A stretch of DNA of 64,000 nt from Owenia fusiformis (lineage: Eukaryota; Annelida; Polychaeta; Sabellida; Oweniidae), in NCBI GenBank assembly GCA_903813345.2, contig CAIIXF020000010.1, forward strand, positions 32,082,425-32,146,424, given 5' to 3'. The notes beneath the pieces are model-generated. The model did no database searches. It was not told the origin of the DNA and worked only from the letters and a program-made list of their open reading frames with translations. The translations under genes were made by a program, and so were the position numbers. Below, one piece after another: positions 11,636 through 21,599 of this stretch (position 1 is the stretch's first letter; the number at the start of each line of letters is the position of its first letter).

Positions 11636-11782
11636 CAATCAAATTCGAATGAAGTACCCAATTTTCATGTACCCCTGTAAAATTAAGAGGAATTTGGCTA
11701 TATGTGTGATATTGTGTGTGTTTTATTCCTTGCTAATTCCATTCTTTTCTATTGTATTTCATATTTTAGGACATTGTCATTA
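11636..11782 (+). repeat. 165-bp unit, copy 2 (degenerate)
   Basis: Recognisable blocks are ATTCGAATGAAGTACCC, ATTCCTTGCTAATTCCA and CTTTTCTATTGTATTTCAT. The central block is altered. Confidence 0.55.
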
Positions 11783-12906
11783 CATTTTATTCATGGGGAT
11801 TGGAAGATAAGACATGAGCAGCAAAGATGCCTCAGAAATACATTCATTGGATAAAATATAACCTTGTCATTTTAACAAGCTTCTAGCTCTCCAGCTTTTG
11901 TCCTCTCGACCCCCCCCGGACCCTCCCCCTCCCCCCTCCCGTGACCAAGGGGCTAAGAATCTAAGAGCAGCTGGCCAGAATGGCATAGAGATAATAACCA
12001 ATCACAATATTACTTTCCCATTTACATTGTACCTAGTATGGGGGTGGTTATATATTTACCTCTCTCTCTCAAAGGATCATATGACAGGGATCAGGTGTTA
12101 ATGGTCCAAGTTTGATTCCTGAATCCCAGATAAATTGGTTTCAAATATACTGTACAGTATAACATGTCAAATAGGATTGTGTTTACTTGTGTATCTTGAG
12201 GAGACTGGAAGGGGATGCAGGATGGAAGGGAGGGGGATGGTGGTAAGATTTCAGAAATTTCATCATGCCTAACCTCCCCGATTTCTCCAAATAGGGGAAT
12301 TAGGGCCTTTATGCCAGATTTATTCACATTTCATCAAGGACACAAGCATATAAATGCCTCATCTTGTCTTTTACCCAGAATCCATCATTTTTGTACCCTT
12401 TTCGAATGTTTGGCTGTATCTTAAAAAGGGAATGTCTACAGTAATTTATACTGCTAACCTCTAAAGGACAAATTCTGACTTTGTTAAAGGGTGTTTTTCT
12501 TACACCAACATATATCAGACACTAAATCTTGAATACCAAATCCTGTGAACATTTATAGTCAATTTTTACCAAATTACACTGAACTAACTCAATTCCCTTC
12601 AGTTCTCCTGACATGTGGAACAGATACGTATGATAGTGTATTTACTTAGCCTGGCATATTTTTATAGGCAAAATAATCACAGATTCAAGAGAAATGTAAC
12701 TTTATAGAAAGATACTTATATAAGGTTCCTTCGAATTATAAGGTGATTGATAGGTGTTAACTTAAAGAAAAAACATGTTTAGTGTTCTGACTAAATCCTC
12801 CCTATCATTTAGACCAAGTGTTATCATAAGTGTTGCAAACCTAGAAATTTATTTTTAGGGTATCGCATTTAAAATGAAAAATAGCAGTGGAATAATGTGG
12901 AATCAA
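11783..12906. other. Stretch with no recognised gene
   Basis: Holds a C-rich run (11910-11941) and a weak box-B-like phrase (GTTTGATTCC at 12112) with no cloverleaf. Nothing coding can be supported. Confidence 0.35.
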
Positions 12907-13136
12907 GGAGGATTTAAAGTAATGAACGACGTGTAGTTGAGATTTAAAATTTTATAGAAATGCAAGAAAATCAGAGTGGTCAAAATGGAAAATAAGAGTG
13001 AAAAGAGTGGAATTAGCAAGGAATGAAATAAGTAGGTATGTAGAAGACATTCTAATTTACATAGAAATGCAAGAAAATCAGACACTTTATTCAAATTTGA
13101 GAGAAATTATGCGGAAACAAGCGTGAGTAGTCGGAG
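12907..13136 (-). repeat. 165-bp unit, copy 3: partial plus full unit in tandem
   Basis: A partial unit (12907-12976, through ATGCAAGAAAATCAGA) abuts a complete one (12977-13136, ending AGTAGTCGGA). This head-to-tail arrangement is rare among the copies. Confidence 0.8.
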
Positions 13137-13363
13137 ATGTCCTGGAGAGAAAATAGGCCAATCCTGGCTTGAATTTGGTGTTCACATTGCTCGATATCTG
13201 TTCATATCCCATCCATTATCAACCTTTGAAATTCTTGTTTCAACTACTGTATATATGTCTCATTTCATTCAGTTGTATTGAGCAGTCATTCTGCAAACAT
13301 TTGACCAAAGATCAATTTCATTTGAGAATATTGCATGAAGTAGATATCTGGCGATCCTTATTT

Positions 13364-13508
13364 TTGATATTATTCACTAAAATTTGAATGAAGTGCTTAG
13401 TTTTCTTGCATTTTTATATAATTTAGAGTGTTGACTACATGTCTGTTTATTTTGTACCTCGCAAATTAAAATATTTTCCACTTTATTCTGGGATTTTGAA
13501 GATAACCC
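13364..13508 (+). repeat. 165-bp unit, copy 4
   Basis: Contains AAAATTTGAATGAAGTG, TTTCTTGCATTTTTATATAA and TTTAGAGTGTTGACTACATG. The CCGTCTGC end is missing. Forms a tail-to-tail pair with the minus copy at 12977. Confidence 0.75.
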
Positions 13509-13639
13509 GATGATTTTTGATTTTTAGGAGTAATTCTTTAATTCATAGAACTGAAGGAGGTGTCTAATTAATGTTATTGCATACAAGTTACATAGACCCA
13601 GTAAATAAATATAAAATGGGTCAGTCTTTCTATGTTGAA

Positions 13640-13783
13640 ATAGAACAAAAAGAGAGAAATCTGCAATGAATAAAATAACTGGATGTATAGTCTACATTCT
13701 ATATTGTATAAAAATGCAAGAAAATCAGACACTTTATTCAAATTCTAGAGAGAAATTGAGTGAAATAAGCATGAGCAGACGGA
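13640..13783 (-). repeat. 165-bp unit, copy 5
   Basis: Well preserved on the CCGTCTGC side (AAATAAGCATGAGCAGACGG) and in ATGCAAGAAAATCAGACA. It faces copy 4 at about 130 bp. Confidence 0.85.
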
Positions 13784-14694
13784 CATTCCAAACCCAGGGA
13801 ATTCAATATGGATTATGTGTGTACCTTACTATACTCTGTTTGGACTCCAATTTGGTCAATGAATTTCTGAGATGTCCGACATAATTGTCCATTGATATAA
13901 CTGAGAATCAAATACTGGGTTATATCACTGAGTGGGTTTAATTCCCATTTGATGCATTACTCGCATTTCTTCATGAAATAGAGTGAAAAGCTGTAGAAAC
14001 AAGGGATGGAGTGTACAGACAGATTGTTGGCATCAGTCATTGTAATTTGGGCAATATATATGATGTATTAAATGAATATCTCTGAAATAGCCTTGATTTT
14101 GGAGATCTGAACCCATTCAATGATGGAACAATTGGAAATTGTGAGAATTTCAAAATTATGAAAATCTTATCAAAAGATTTATTGATAGCCCCAACATTCA
14201 ATGTAATTTCTCTCAATTTGAAGTATGCTTGCATTTTTGCACTATTTAAGAAGACTTTGTTTCATTTATCTAACATTTTCATGTTTTCCCTTGTATTTTT
14301 TAGTGTTTTGAGAAAGAAACTTGACCCTTTTAGTAGGATTATTTCAGAAAGGGTAGTTTGAGACAGATGCATGTATTATATGATAGTAGGGAAAGATACC
14401 ATATCTATTGGCACCAGCTTCAGATAGTGATACTGTAGAAAAACTCTCAAAGGGGCCTTGATTTGAAACTCAAAACAAAGTCAAAAATAGTTGAATTTGG
14501 AAGGAAAGTCTCATAGATGAAGTATTTCCTCTAATTTGTCCTCTAAAAGACAAGTAAGAACATTTGTTTTGATACAATATATATGCAAGGAATATAGTGA
14601 AATCCGCTTGACCGGGTGATAGTTGATGGTTTGGCTGGGTTTTTTATTTACGACCAATGCAAAATATTTCTCACTAATCTGAACCCTTGATATA
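13784..14694. other. Stretch with no recognised gene
   Basis: AT-rich. It ends where the left inverted arm begins. Confidence 0.35.
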
Positions 14695-15231
14695 GACAGG
14701 TTCCAATTCTAATAATTCAAGTTTTTGAGGCATTTTTTAGAAAAAGCAACAGACCTATTTTTACTTGATCAGTTTTTCATGCTGATAAAGATATTAAAAG
14801 ATGACAGCTCAACGGGGTGGTCACGACACTGAATTTTGGCATGTTTACCCCCCTAGGAAAATATTCTAGGGGGTACTATGAAACTAGTTCATAACTCAAT
14901 GGATATATGAGCTATTGTTCTGAGTTGTTCACCATACATTGCTAGTACAAATATGAATACTATCCTAAAGTTATAGGTTGATACCCCTATTGGTCTCAGA
15001 AAAAATACAATAAACAGGAAAAAGATACACAATTTTTGTCTTGCCAATTTTATATTTGTAGCTTCAAGCAAAATATGACAGCTTTAACAGTTCATAGTAG
15101 TATTCTAAAATCATTTCCAAGCTATATGGGGTATTGTAATACATCTATTTTAGTTATGAAGTACTATTTTGTAATTTTAATATGACTTTATAGTCCCCTA
15201 CCCCTGGAAAATTGAAGAAAGTGGATGTGGT
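14695..15231 (+). repeat. Left ~540-bp arm of a large inverted repeat
   Basis: Reverse-complementary to 18168-18724 almost throughout: GACAGGTTCCAATT at the outer end, CCCCTACCCCTGG near the inner end, and shared blocks such as GCTCAACGGGGTGGTCACGA and TGCTTGAAGC. Each arm also has its own small palindrome around TACCCCCCTAGG / CCTAGGGGGTA (left copy near 14847-14877). No flanking target duplication is evident. Confidence 0.85.
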
Positions 15232-16995
15232 GAATTTAATCATTTTGCAGCATTAAGTTAGAAACATGTATTGATAGACACCAAATCAATAAATCTATAC
15301 CATCATCAAATGTTAGGTGACATTCTAATTCATTTATTACTAGAATATAGGACTTAAGATATTTTATATGTAAGTTTTCAATTTAGTACATATATCATAA
15401 TGAAATCTAGTGTAATCACATACTAGAGAGCACATTGACATAAAGTCCAAACATTATAATCATCAATTGATCTCATTTGAGCAACTAGACTATGGTGGTC
15501 ACCATGCACAAGTAATGTACTACAGTGCCCTATGTACTAGGGCACGAGTCATTTGAGCCATATATACCTCCTGGTATATACCTTTACAACCCATTCAGAA
15601 GGGTCATTTACAATGTGCAAAACATGGCAAAAGTTCCGTAAAACTGTTATTTCTCATCATCTGACCATATAGCAGAGTCCTCATTAAGCCATGATGCATC
15701 ACAGCCAGATGTTAGAAAAGTAGCTAAGAATCTTTTTTATTAACCAAAGATGACTTTCCCACCGATGTTGCATCACACTGTACTGTCAACTGTACATGTT
15801 GCTTTCAATTTCGTTTACTGTACATAGATCTGATTCTGCATTTAAATACCAAGACTTCAGTTTACTTCAACTGTCATGACTAAAGCATTTGATAGTATTT
15901 ACATAATAATGTTATAAAGGAGCATGTAGGTTATCGCAAACAACTTCAGACAATGGTCCTTTTTCCATATAGCTTTGAAATCTCGTTAAGGTCTTGTTTT
16001 TAATGAGATTTTAGGAGATCTGCATTTTTAACCATTAAAAACTAATGTTTTCTTCCATCTGATGGCATATTTGAATTATGTGAGTAATTCTCTATCAAAA
16101 CAACTTTGATTTGCACTGTAATTTACCATTATTCAAATTCTAATGATTTACTGGTTGTCTAAAAAAGGTCGGGCTAAATCCCCATTGACACAATGCTGAA
16201 AAACCTTAAAAAGTTCATTTACTCTTCCAAGGATCATAATTTTAATGCGAAATCACAATCCACATGTCAATAAGATCATAAAGTTACATTCCAATGATGT
16301 TTTAAGTTGAACGAAATGGAATTACTTCTTAAATCAAGAAATTAAGTGACTCTGGCAATACATTTACATGTATTCTAGCCCTACCCAAGCTCTACCAATA
16401 CCCATGATGCCATCTATTTTTCATTTATATGGAAAAAGGTCAATTCTAACTTGAATTATTAATATTTTCTGACCATGAAGTGATATTAAAGGGAATGGCC
16501 CAATCAACATACTTTTTACTAAAAATGATGACCTAGTTTTTACCAAAGATGCAAGCTTTAATTATATTGTTGAATGCATAATTAGAATATGCTTTGAGAC
16601 ATGTTCTATTTCCTAAGAGGAAAAGTAGATTGCTCCAGGGACTTTAAAGACACTGTATTTGGATGACCAAAATGAACTGAAACCAATGGATAGCATGAAT
16701 TTTTTCAAAGGGGAAATAACATTGGGAACACTAATCTTAGGGGAATTCAGTTTTCGTTTCAAGAGCTATTTGATATATTAAAATAAAGAATAGTAATGCA
16801 TGAAACATTGTTAAAATGATTGCATTTTTGGTGAAAATGAGGTCAACAACTTTGAAAAAATATATTGATGGGTTGATTGTAGTGAAATATCTCCGAGTCC
16901 GATTGACTTTATTATCCCTGTATACCTGTCTTCATGGTCAGGAAATAGTCATAATCAAAGATTATAACTGTCTGAAATTGTTTGTGATAACTTAC
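15232..16995. other. Interior of the large inverted repeat, left part
   Basis: AT-rich with no defined gene. On the minus strand a good acceptor (aggtttttcag) at about 16195 could precede a very short terminal exon of the minus-strand candidate, but this is not firm. Confidence 0.3.
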
Positions 16996-17104
16996 CTGAA
17001 CATTTGCAGGTCAAATCAGGAGTGACACAATTTATTTCCACCAAATTTTACGATAGTATTTTCTTCATAAGATAGAGTGTCACTTGTGAAATTTATTGAT
17101 TGAC
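16996..17104 (-). pseudogene. Minus-strand exon candidate with one in-frame stop
   Basis: On the minus strand the acceptor gatctcag precedes 17104, and an excellent donor TTCAG|GTAAGTT follows 16996. The exon starts with two bases that complete a glycine codon with the exon at 17895-18063. It then has 28 open codons, including the sequon NFT and the end KFGGNKLCHS. A TGA follows at 17018-17016, after which the frame continues 6 codons to the donor. It may be a decayed exon, or the TGA may be the true end of the gene. The composition looks coding. The protein is not recognised. Confidence 0.35.
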
Positions 17105-17439
17105 CTGAGATCGTATCATATCTTTATGAAATAGAAGCGAAATAGCCATATTGAACTTTAATGAATGTTGTTTGCCACTTTTCGACAATTTCGTCAAAAT
17201 TTGGGGGTTTTGGGGGAGGGGTACAATTAGGTTAAAAAATTCACCTGATTCAGACTATCCTTAAATGAGCACTGATTCACCCGAGAGCATAACTTTTCCA
17301 AAACATGTTAGTGTTATTTTTGGAACACTTACATTAATGTTTCGTCTAATTTTCCCTCAGAGTTTCCTCATCATTGTCTTAGGCCATATTTGTTGAGATA
17401 TATGAATGTTCATTATTAAAATCTTGCCTTCCTTTGCAG

Positions 17440-17486
17440 TTGGAGAAGACTCGGCATTAGGTGTTATAAGTCACAGACCACGATAA
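17440..17486 (+). CDS. Possible 3' terminal coding exon of the 2609-10019 chain
   Basis: The acceptor ttgccttcctttgcag is strong. Two bases complete a GTT codon with the exon at 10019. Fourteen codons (GEDSALGVISHRPR) then lead to TAA at 17484-17486. AATAAA overlaps at 17486-17491, and a GT/T-rich tract (ttttctcttgtgcgtgtc) lies about 40 bases later, as expected downstream of a cleavage site. The stop and the poly(A) signal nearly coincide, giving an unusually short 3' UTR. It lies inside the intron of the minus-strand candidate (17104-17895), so at most one of these models may be right. Confidence 0.35.
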
Positions 17487-17730
17487 ATAAAAAATAACAA
17501 CACAATGACATAGAACTGATAAACGTTTTCTCTTGTGCGTGTCAGCCATCGGTCTACCAAATTAATTGCTATTCAGTGGGAAGAAACTCATTTTTCAGTT
17601 TCCATTTTAATTTCCTGACAAATAGAGCGATCATCCCAGCATTTTTTCTATGATCTATATATCTATGTGCCTTAGCAACTTCTGTTTTAGAGAACAATAA
17701 AACAATAGAAAAGATTACTTTACCATAATT

Positions 17731-18063
17731 CTAATCATCCCACATTGTAGACATATTTAGAATTAAAAATATGAAGAGAATGACAAAACCTCTTAAAACA
17801 CATTTCTTAGGAAACAAATAGTGTGGTATTCTTGTTACTATGGCAACAGAGTTTTTATTTTTGTCATTTTTGTCATACAGATTACCTATCATACCAGGAC
17901 CAAATCCTGAAAATTTGAATTCAGTATCTTCATTAGTATCTAAGATATATAGGTTTCTTATAGTATCCCCTGCAGATTTCATCGGAGTATAAGGAAAATG
18001 CTCTGAAGAGGGATGCCCAAGGATGCCACTTAACAGTTCTGGTATTTTTGAGGTCCAAACCCT
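17731..18063 (-). CDS. Unrecognised 110-codon open frame; first part may be an exon (17895-18063)
   Basis: The minus-strand frame is open from a stop at 18064-18066 to a stop near 17731. The first 56 codons look coding (KIPELLSGIL, GHPSSEHFPYTPMK, ILDTNEDTEFKFSGFGPG). A donor CCTG|GTATGAT at 17895 leaves one base, which matches the phase of the exon at 17104. If unspliced, the frame continues into a hydrophobic stretch (VLRGFVILFIFLILNM) near its end, a possible membrane segment. No family is recognised. It sits just inside the right inverted arm, so it may be cargo of a mobile element rather than a host gene. Confidence 0.38.
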   Translation of the reverse strand, partial: RVWTSKIPELLSGILGHPSSEHFPYTPMKSAGDTIRNLYILDTNEDTEFKFSGFGPGMIGNLYDKNDKNKNSVAIVTRIPHYLFPKKCVLRGFVILFIFLILNMSTMWDD

Positions 18064-18167
18064 CTATTCATGGGAATAGTTAACCATTGTAAAGGTACTC
18101 ATGGTTAACTGACAGAATTGATTGTATCTTCAACTAAGAAGTCAATAAAATGTTAAAACCAGAAGAA

Positions 18168-18724
18168 AACCACACCAACTTTCTTCTATTTACCAGGGGT
18201 AGGGCATTATAAAGTCATATTAAAATTACAAAATAGTACTTCATCACTATATAGATGTATTACAATATCAAACATAGCTTGGGAATGTTGTTAGAATACT
18301 GCTTTGAGCTGTTAAAGTTATCATATTTTGCTTGAAGCTACAAATATAAAATAAACAAGAAAAAAATGACAATAATTGCATATTTTTTTCTAATTAATTG
18401 TATTTTTCCGAAACCAACGAAGATATCAACCTATAACTTTAGGATAGTATTCATCTCTGTACTAACAATGTATGCTGTAGAACTCAGAACAATAGTTTAT
18501 ATATCCTTCGAGTTATGAACTAATATTATAGTACCCCCTAAGATAATTTCCTAGGGGGGTAAAAACGCTAAAATGCAGTGTCGTGACCACCCCGTTGAGC
18601 TGTCATCTTTTAATATCTTTATCAGCATGAAAAACTGATCCAGAAAAAATAGGTCTGTTGCTTTTTCTAAAAAATGCCTCAAAAAGTCTTTCCCTTGAGA
18701 TATTCTGAAATTGGAACCTGTCTA
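18168..18724 (-). repeat. Right ~557-bp arm of the large inverted repeat
   Basis: Mirror of 14695-15231. It carries the reciprocal blocks ACCAGGGGTAGGG, TCGTGACCACCCCGTTGAGC and AATTGGAACCTGTCT. The total span arm to arm is about 4.03 kb with a 2.9-kb interior. Confidence 0.85.
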
Positions 18725-19179
18725 ATAAGAAAAACTTCCTCAAAAATCTTAACAAAGTCTTTCATTTCCATAGAGAGTTCATCTGTTTGGATTTGTTTTT
18801 TGCTTAGTTTATTTTGTGAAAAAAGTATAGCACTTTTTGTAAAAGATTGCAGTATTTCATAGCAAGAGTTTGTCTTCATCATTTTTCAACATCTCATTTA
18901 GCTAGTATGTCAATTTCCAGCTTTTCCAAAATAAACCGATGACATGTGTCATGTGACCTCCAATAGTTTTAACATGAAAAATCTCCATCTCTGATATAAA
19001 ACCTCAAATCCTCCAAGATTTCTTCATTTTTATTTTAGGTTCATGGCCCCAGGGTAGTTAGGCTAGAAGAATGTCTCCTTATCAAAAGGGTTCACTTTCA
19101 GCAATGTTTATATGGCTCCAGCAGATGAGCAGACGTTCTATCTATCTGAAAATATAATCAACCAAATCACCATCAAATG

Positions 19180-19330
19180 TCTAATTTTCTTGAAAAAATT
19201 TGAATGAAGTATTTGAAATTTTTGCATGTATGTGCAATTTAGAGTTTTGACTATATATCTGTATGCTTTTTACTTGTTGGTTCATCTCGATTTGGCGCTT
19301 TTTTCAAGAGGAAAAGTATGATGGCCATGA
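19180..19330 (+). repeat. 165-bp unit, copy 6 (degenerate)
   Basis: AAATTTGAATGAAGTATTTG and GCAATTTAGAGTTTTGACTA are clear. The remainder is eroded. Sequence 18725-19179 holds nothing recognised. Confidence 0.65.
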
Positions 19331-19394
19331 TGCTTTATGATTGGGTACAAAGCTTCTATGATAGCAGTTTTCTGTATGTATGATACTGAGCAAG

Positions 19395-19551
19395 ATTTCC
19401 AAGATAGCCAAATACCCAAAGCAAGAGGCCAACTCTATATATACTCTTAAAATTAACCCTACGATGGCCTACCTACAAATATTTCCAAGATAGCCAAATA
19501 CCCAAAGCAAGAGGCCAACTCTATATATACTCTTAAAATTAACCCTATACA
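19395..19551 (+). repeat. 70-bp direct duplication, period 86
   Basis: The 70-bp block starting ATTTCCAAGATAGCCAAATA (19395 and 19481) occurs twice with no visible difference. The 16-bp spacer suggests a recent local duplication. Confidence 0.9.
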
Positions 19552-19667
19552 CCCTGTGTATTTATCACTGGATAACAGCAAAGTACTAGTAGTACCCTAA
19601 TTACATTCATTTGAGTTCGCAACAAGATCAACAAGAAATAAAACACATGGAAATGTTCTTATATCAT

Positions 19668-19755
19668 TATTAATTCCATAAAAATGCAAGAAAATCATAC
19701 AATTCATTCAAATTTTATAGAGAAAATAAGCACGAAATAAGTATGAGCAGACGGA
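19668..19755 (-). repeat. 165-bp unit, copy 7 (truncated)
   Basis: Only the CCGTCTGC half is present (ATGCAAGAAAATCATACA ... GAGCAGACGGA). Confidence 0.75.
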
Positions 19756-19979
19756 CATTTTAGGCATACGGCTAAGCTGTTAATGGCTGAAGTTGTAATT
19801 CTAGCATGCAAGAGTGTTATGTAAACGAAGGCAGATTAAGACTAATATTGGGGCATCTGTAGTTGGTTTAGAAAGGTATAAAGTTGCCCAGTTTTGCGTC
19901 TGTATGCTGCTGTTTTGGGGCTGTTTTCTGAAAACCAGGGAATAATCAATAACAATGTCATGTTTTCTTTTGCAAAATT

Positions 19980-20126
19980 CAGTGAAATAGAGTGGAATGA
20001 GCAAGGAATTATTTTATAGGCGTGAAGTTAACATTCTGAATTATATAGAAATGTGAAAATATGAAAAAGTTTATTCATTTCTTTGAAAGAAATTCGATAA
20101 TTTGTTAAATGTTTTGAGCAGACGGC
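19980..20126 (-). repeat. 165-bp unit, copy 8
   Basis: Contains AGAGTGGAATGAGCAAGGAA, TTATATAGAAATG and GAGCAGACGG. Same orientation as copy 7, 225 bp away. Confidence 0.75.
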
Positions 20127-20759
20127 ACTGTTTGATAGCCTGTTACCATTCTAGTATTGTATTCTGTTTTTAATTACATAAAAGTATACCCTTGATGCTA
20201 TTTTAGAACTATTTGCTGAATCGGCACTTCTTCAAACCACCAAATGATATCAAAGTGTCCCTCTTTCTTCCAATTAATTAAGATATCAATTGAAGTGTAT
20301 TGCACTAATTAATTATATTACATTGTGCCATAAACTTAAGGTCAACATGACCCTTTTGTTTTTCTAACTTAGCTCTGAAAGTATTTGACATTTGTAATCT
20401 TTGAACAAAGTTTATCCAGGCCATGATAAATAATGACTTTATGAAACTTGACAGAATTGAACCTTCAAAGGATTTGACTTGTTCACCTTAACACTCCCTA
20501 CATACATAGAAACATAATGTTGTCCAAGAATTTAACATTTTAATCCCTTAGACATTTCTATGCCTAACAACCAAAGCCAAATACAGCTAAAATTTTCGTT
20601 TGATGTTTTTCATCAAAAAATGAAGACTAAAGGAGATGTAGATTGAACAAAGGTGATCACAACCAATGACATTTTGAAGATTTCGAGTGAGGGGAGGGGT
20701 GTTTATTGAATTAGAGTGACTTTTTTCATTAGAAAACCTAGTTTCCCAAATCCTTGCAG
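20127..20759. other. Stretch with no recognised gene
   Basis: AT-rich. It ends in the acceptor of the membrane-segment exon candidate. Confidence 0.35.
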
Positions 20760-20863
20760 ATTCCATGCTTTTCTACCTGGTCCTAGATTCGTAATCGTGA
20801 TCCTGATCATCATGACTTGTTATCTGAGGAAAGCTAATATTCTAGGATTGAACATCAAAACTG
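20760..20863 (+). CDS. Possible exon encoding a transmembrane segment
   Basis: The acceptor gtttcccaaatccttgcag precedes one base and then 34 codons. These include a hydrophobic run (FVIVILIIMTCY) followed at once by basic residues (LRKAN), the usual order for a single-pass segment entering the cytoplasm. The donor ACTG|GTAATG leaves one base, which completes a GTA codon with the candidate exon at 23552. The family is unrecognised. The frame continues past the donor, so the splice is inferred. If real, this would be a type I membrane protein whose ectodomain lies upstream. Confidence 0.33.
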
Positions 20864-21089
20864 GTAATGTCTACAAGATTACTACTGATTTCGGAGCCAG
20901 CATATATGATCTCCCATTCAAAATATTTTCAGTGATTTTCTTAAATTCAATAAAAAAAGGGAAATTATTGAGGAACAAACTTAACATTATTCAATTCACA
21001 TTCTCAGTTTTTAAAAATTGCAAAAAATCAGTCTGGCTTTTGTCACATTTGGTGAGAATCTAAAATATCCAAAATAATCGGGAAATCCG

Positions 21090-21278
21090 TTGGATGAGAT
21101 CTACAGGTACAAACTGATAAAAAGCACAGAAAATCCTATTGGGACCCAATTAGAAGATATTAAATGGCTGAAACACCAGGAGGCCTGGGTCAAAAGTCAT
21201 TACATTATCATTATCAGCCAGGATTATCAAATTTTGGCGGGTAGAGAAATACAGATATACAGGTACCTTCATTTTTAG
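21090..21278 (+). CDS. Unrecognised coding-like frame
   Basis: The open frame is rich in E, K, D, Q and W (STENPIGTQLEDIKWLKHQE ... HYIIIISQDYQILAG), unlike chance frames nearby. TACAG|GTAC occurs at both ends (21105 and 21263), giving a possible acceptor and donor of equal phase. Its phase does not fit the neighbouring candidates at 20760 or 23552. It may be chance or an alternative exon. Confidence 0.22.
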   Translation: MDEIYRYKLIKSTENPIGTQLEDIKWLKHQEAWVKSHYIIIISQDYQILAGREIQIYRYLHF

Positions 21279-21439
21279 CACCTTGACTTAAATCATTTTT
21301 TTTTTCATTTCATTTATTGAAACTCTAACCCATGAGCAAGGTTTGACTGTTCTTATGCATAGAATATCAAATCCCTTTATCTTTCCGTATCTATATCTTA
21401 ACTATGGGTTGAGAGAACTGCAGACCTCTCTATACTGTT

Positions 21440-21585
21440 AATGTTGACCAGGCAGGCCAACGGGGTTAAGTTTTTAAAGATTCCAGGGGGTAATTTTGGC
21501 CCGAAATCAACTGAAAAGTGCTCAGAATTGTGAAAAACTGCATGATTTTGAGAGGTTTCGGCCAGATTGGGAGGGGGGGATTGAA
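21440..21585 (-). mobile_element. Degenerate copy of the 3791-type MITE
   Basis: The interior matches that element in reverse: TTCCAGGGGGTAATTTTGGC, AAAGTGCTCAGAATTGTG, AAACTGCATGATTTTGA, then a G-run. The ends are too eroded to find a target duplication. Confidence 0.6.
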
Positions 21586-21599
21586 ACACAAGACTACCA

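Noticed and set aside
12055-12130. Second tRNA-like sequence (GTTTGATTCC)
   Set aside because: Only a B-box-like phrase. No A box at proper distance and no cloverleaf.
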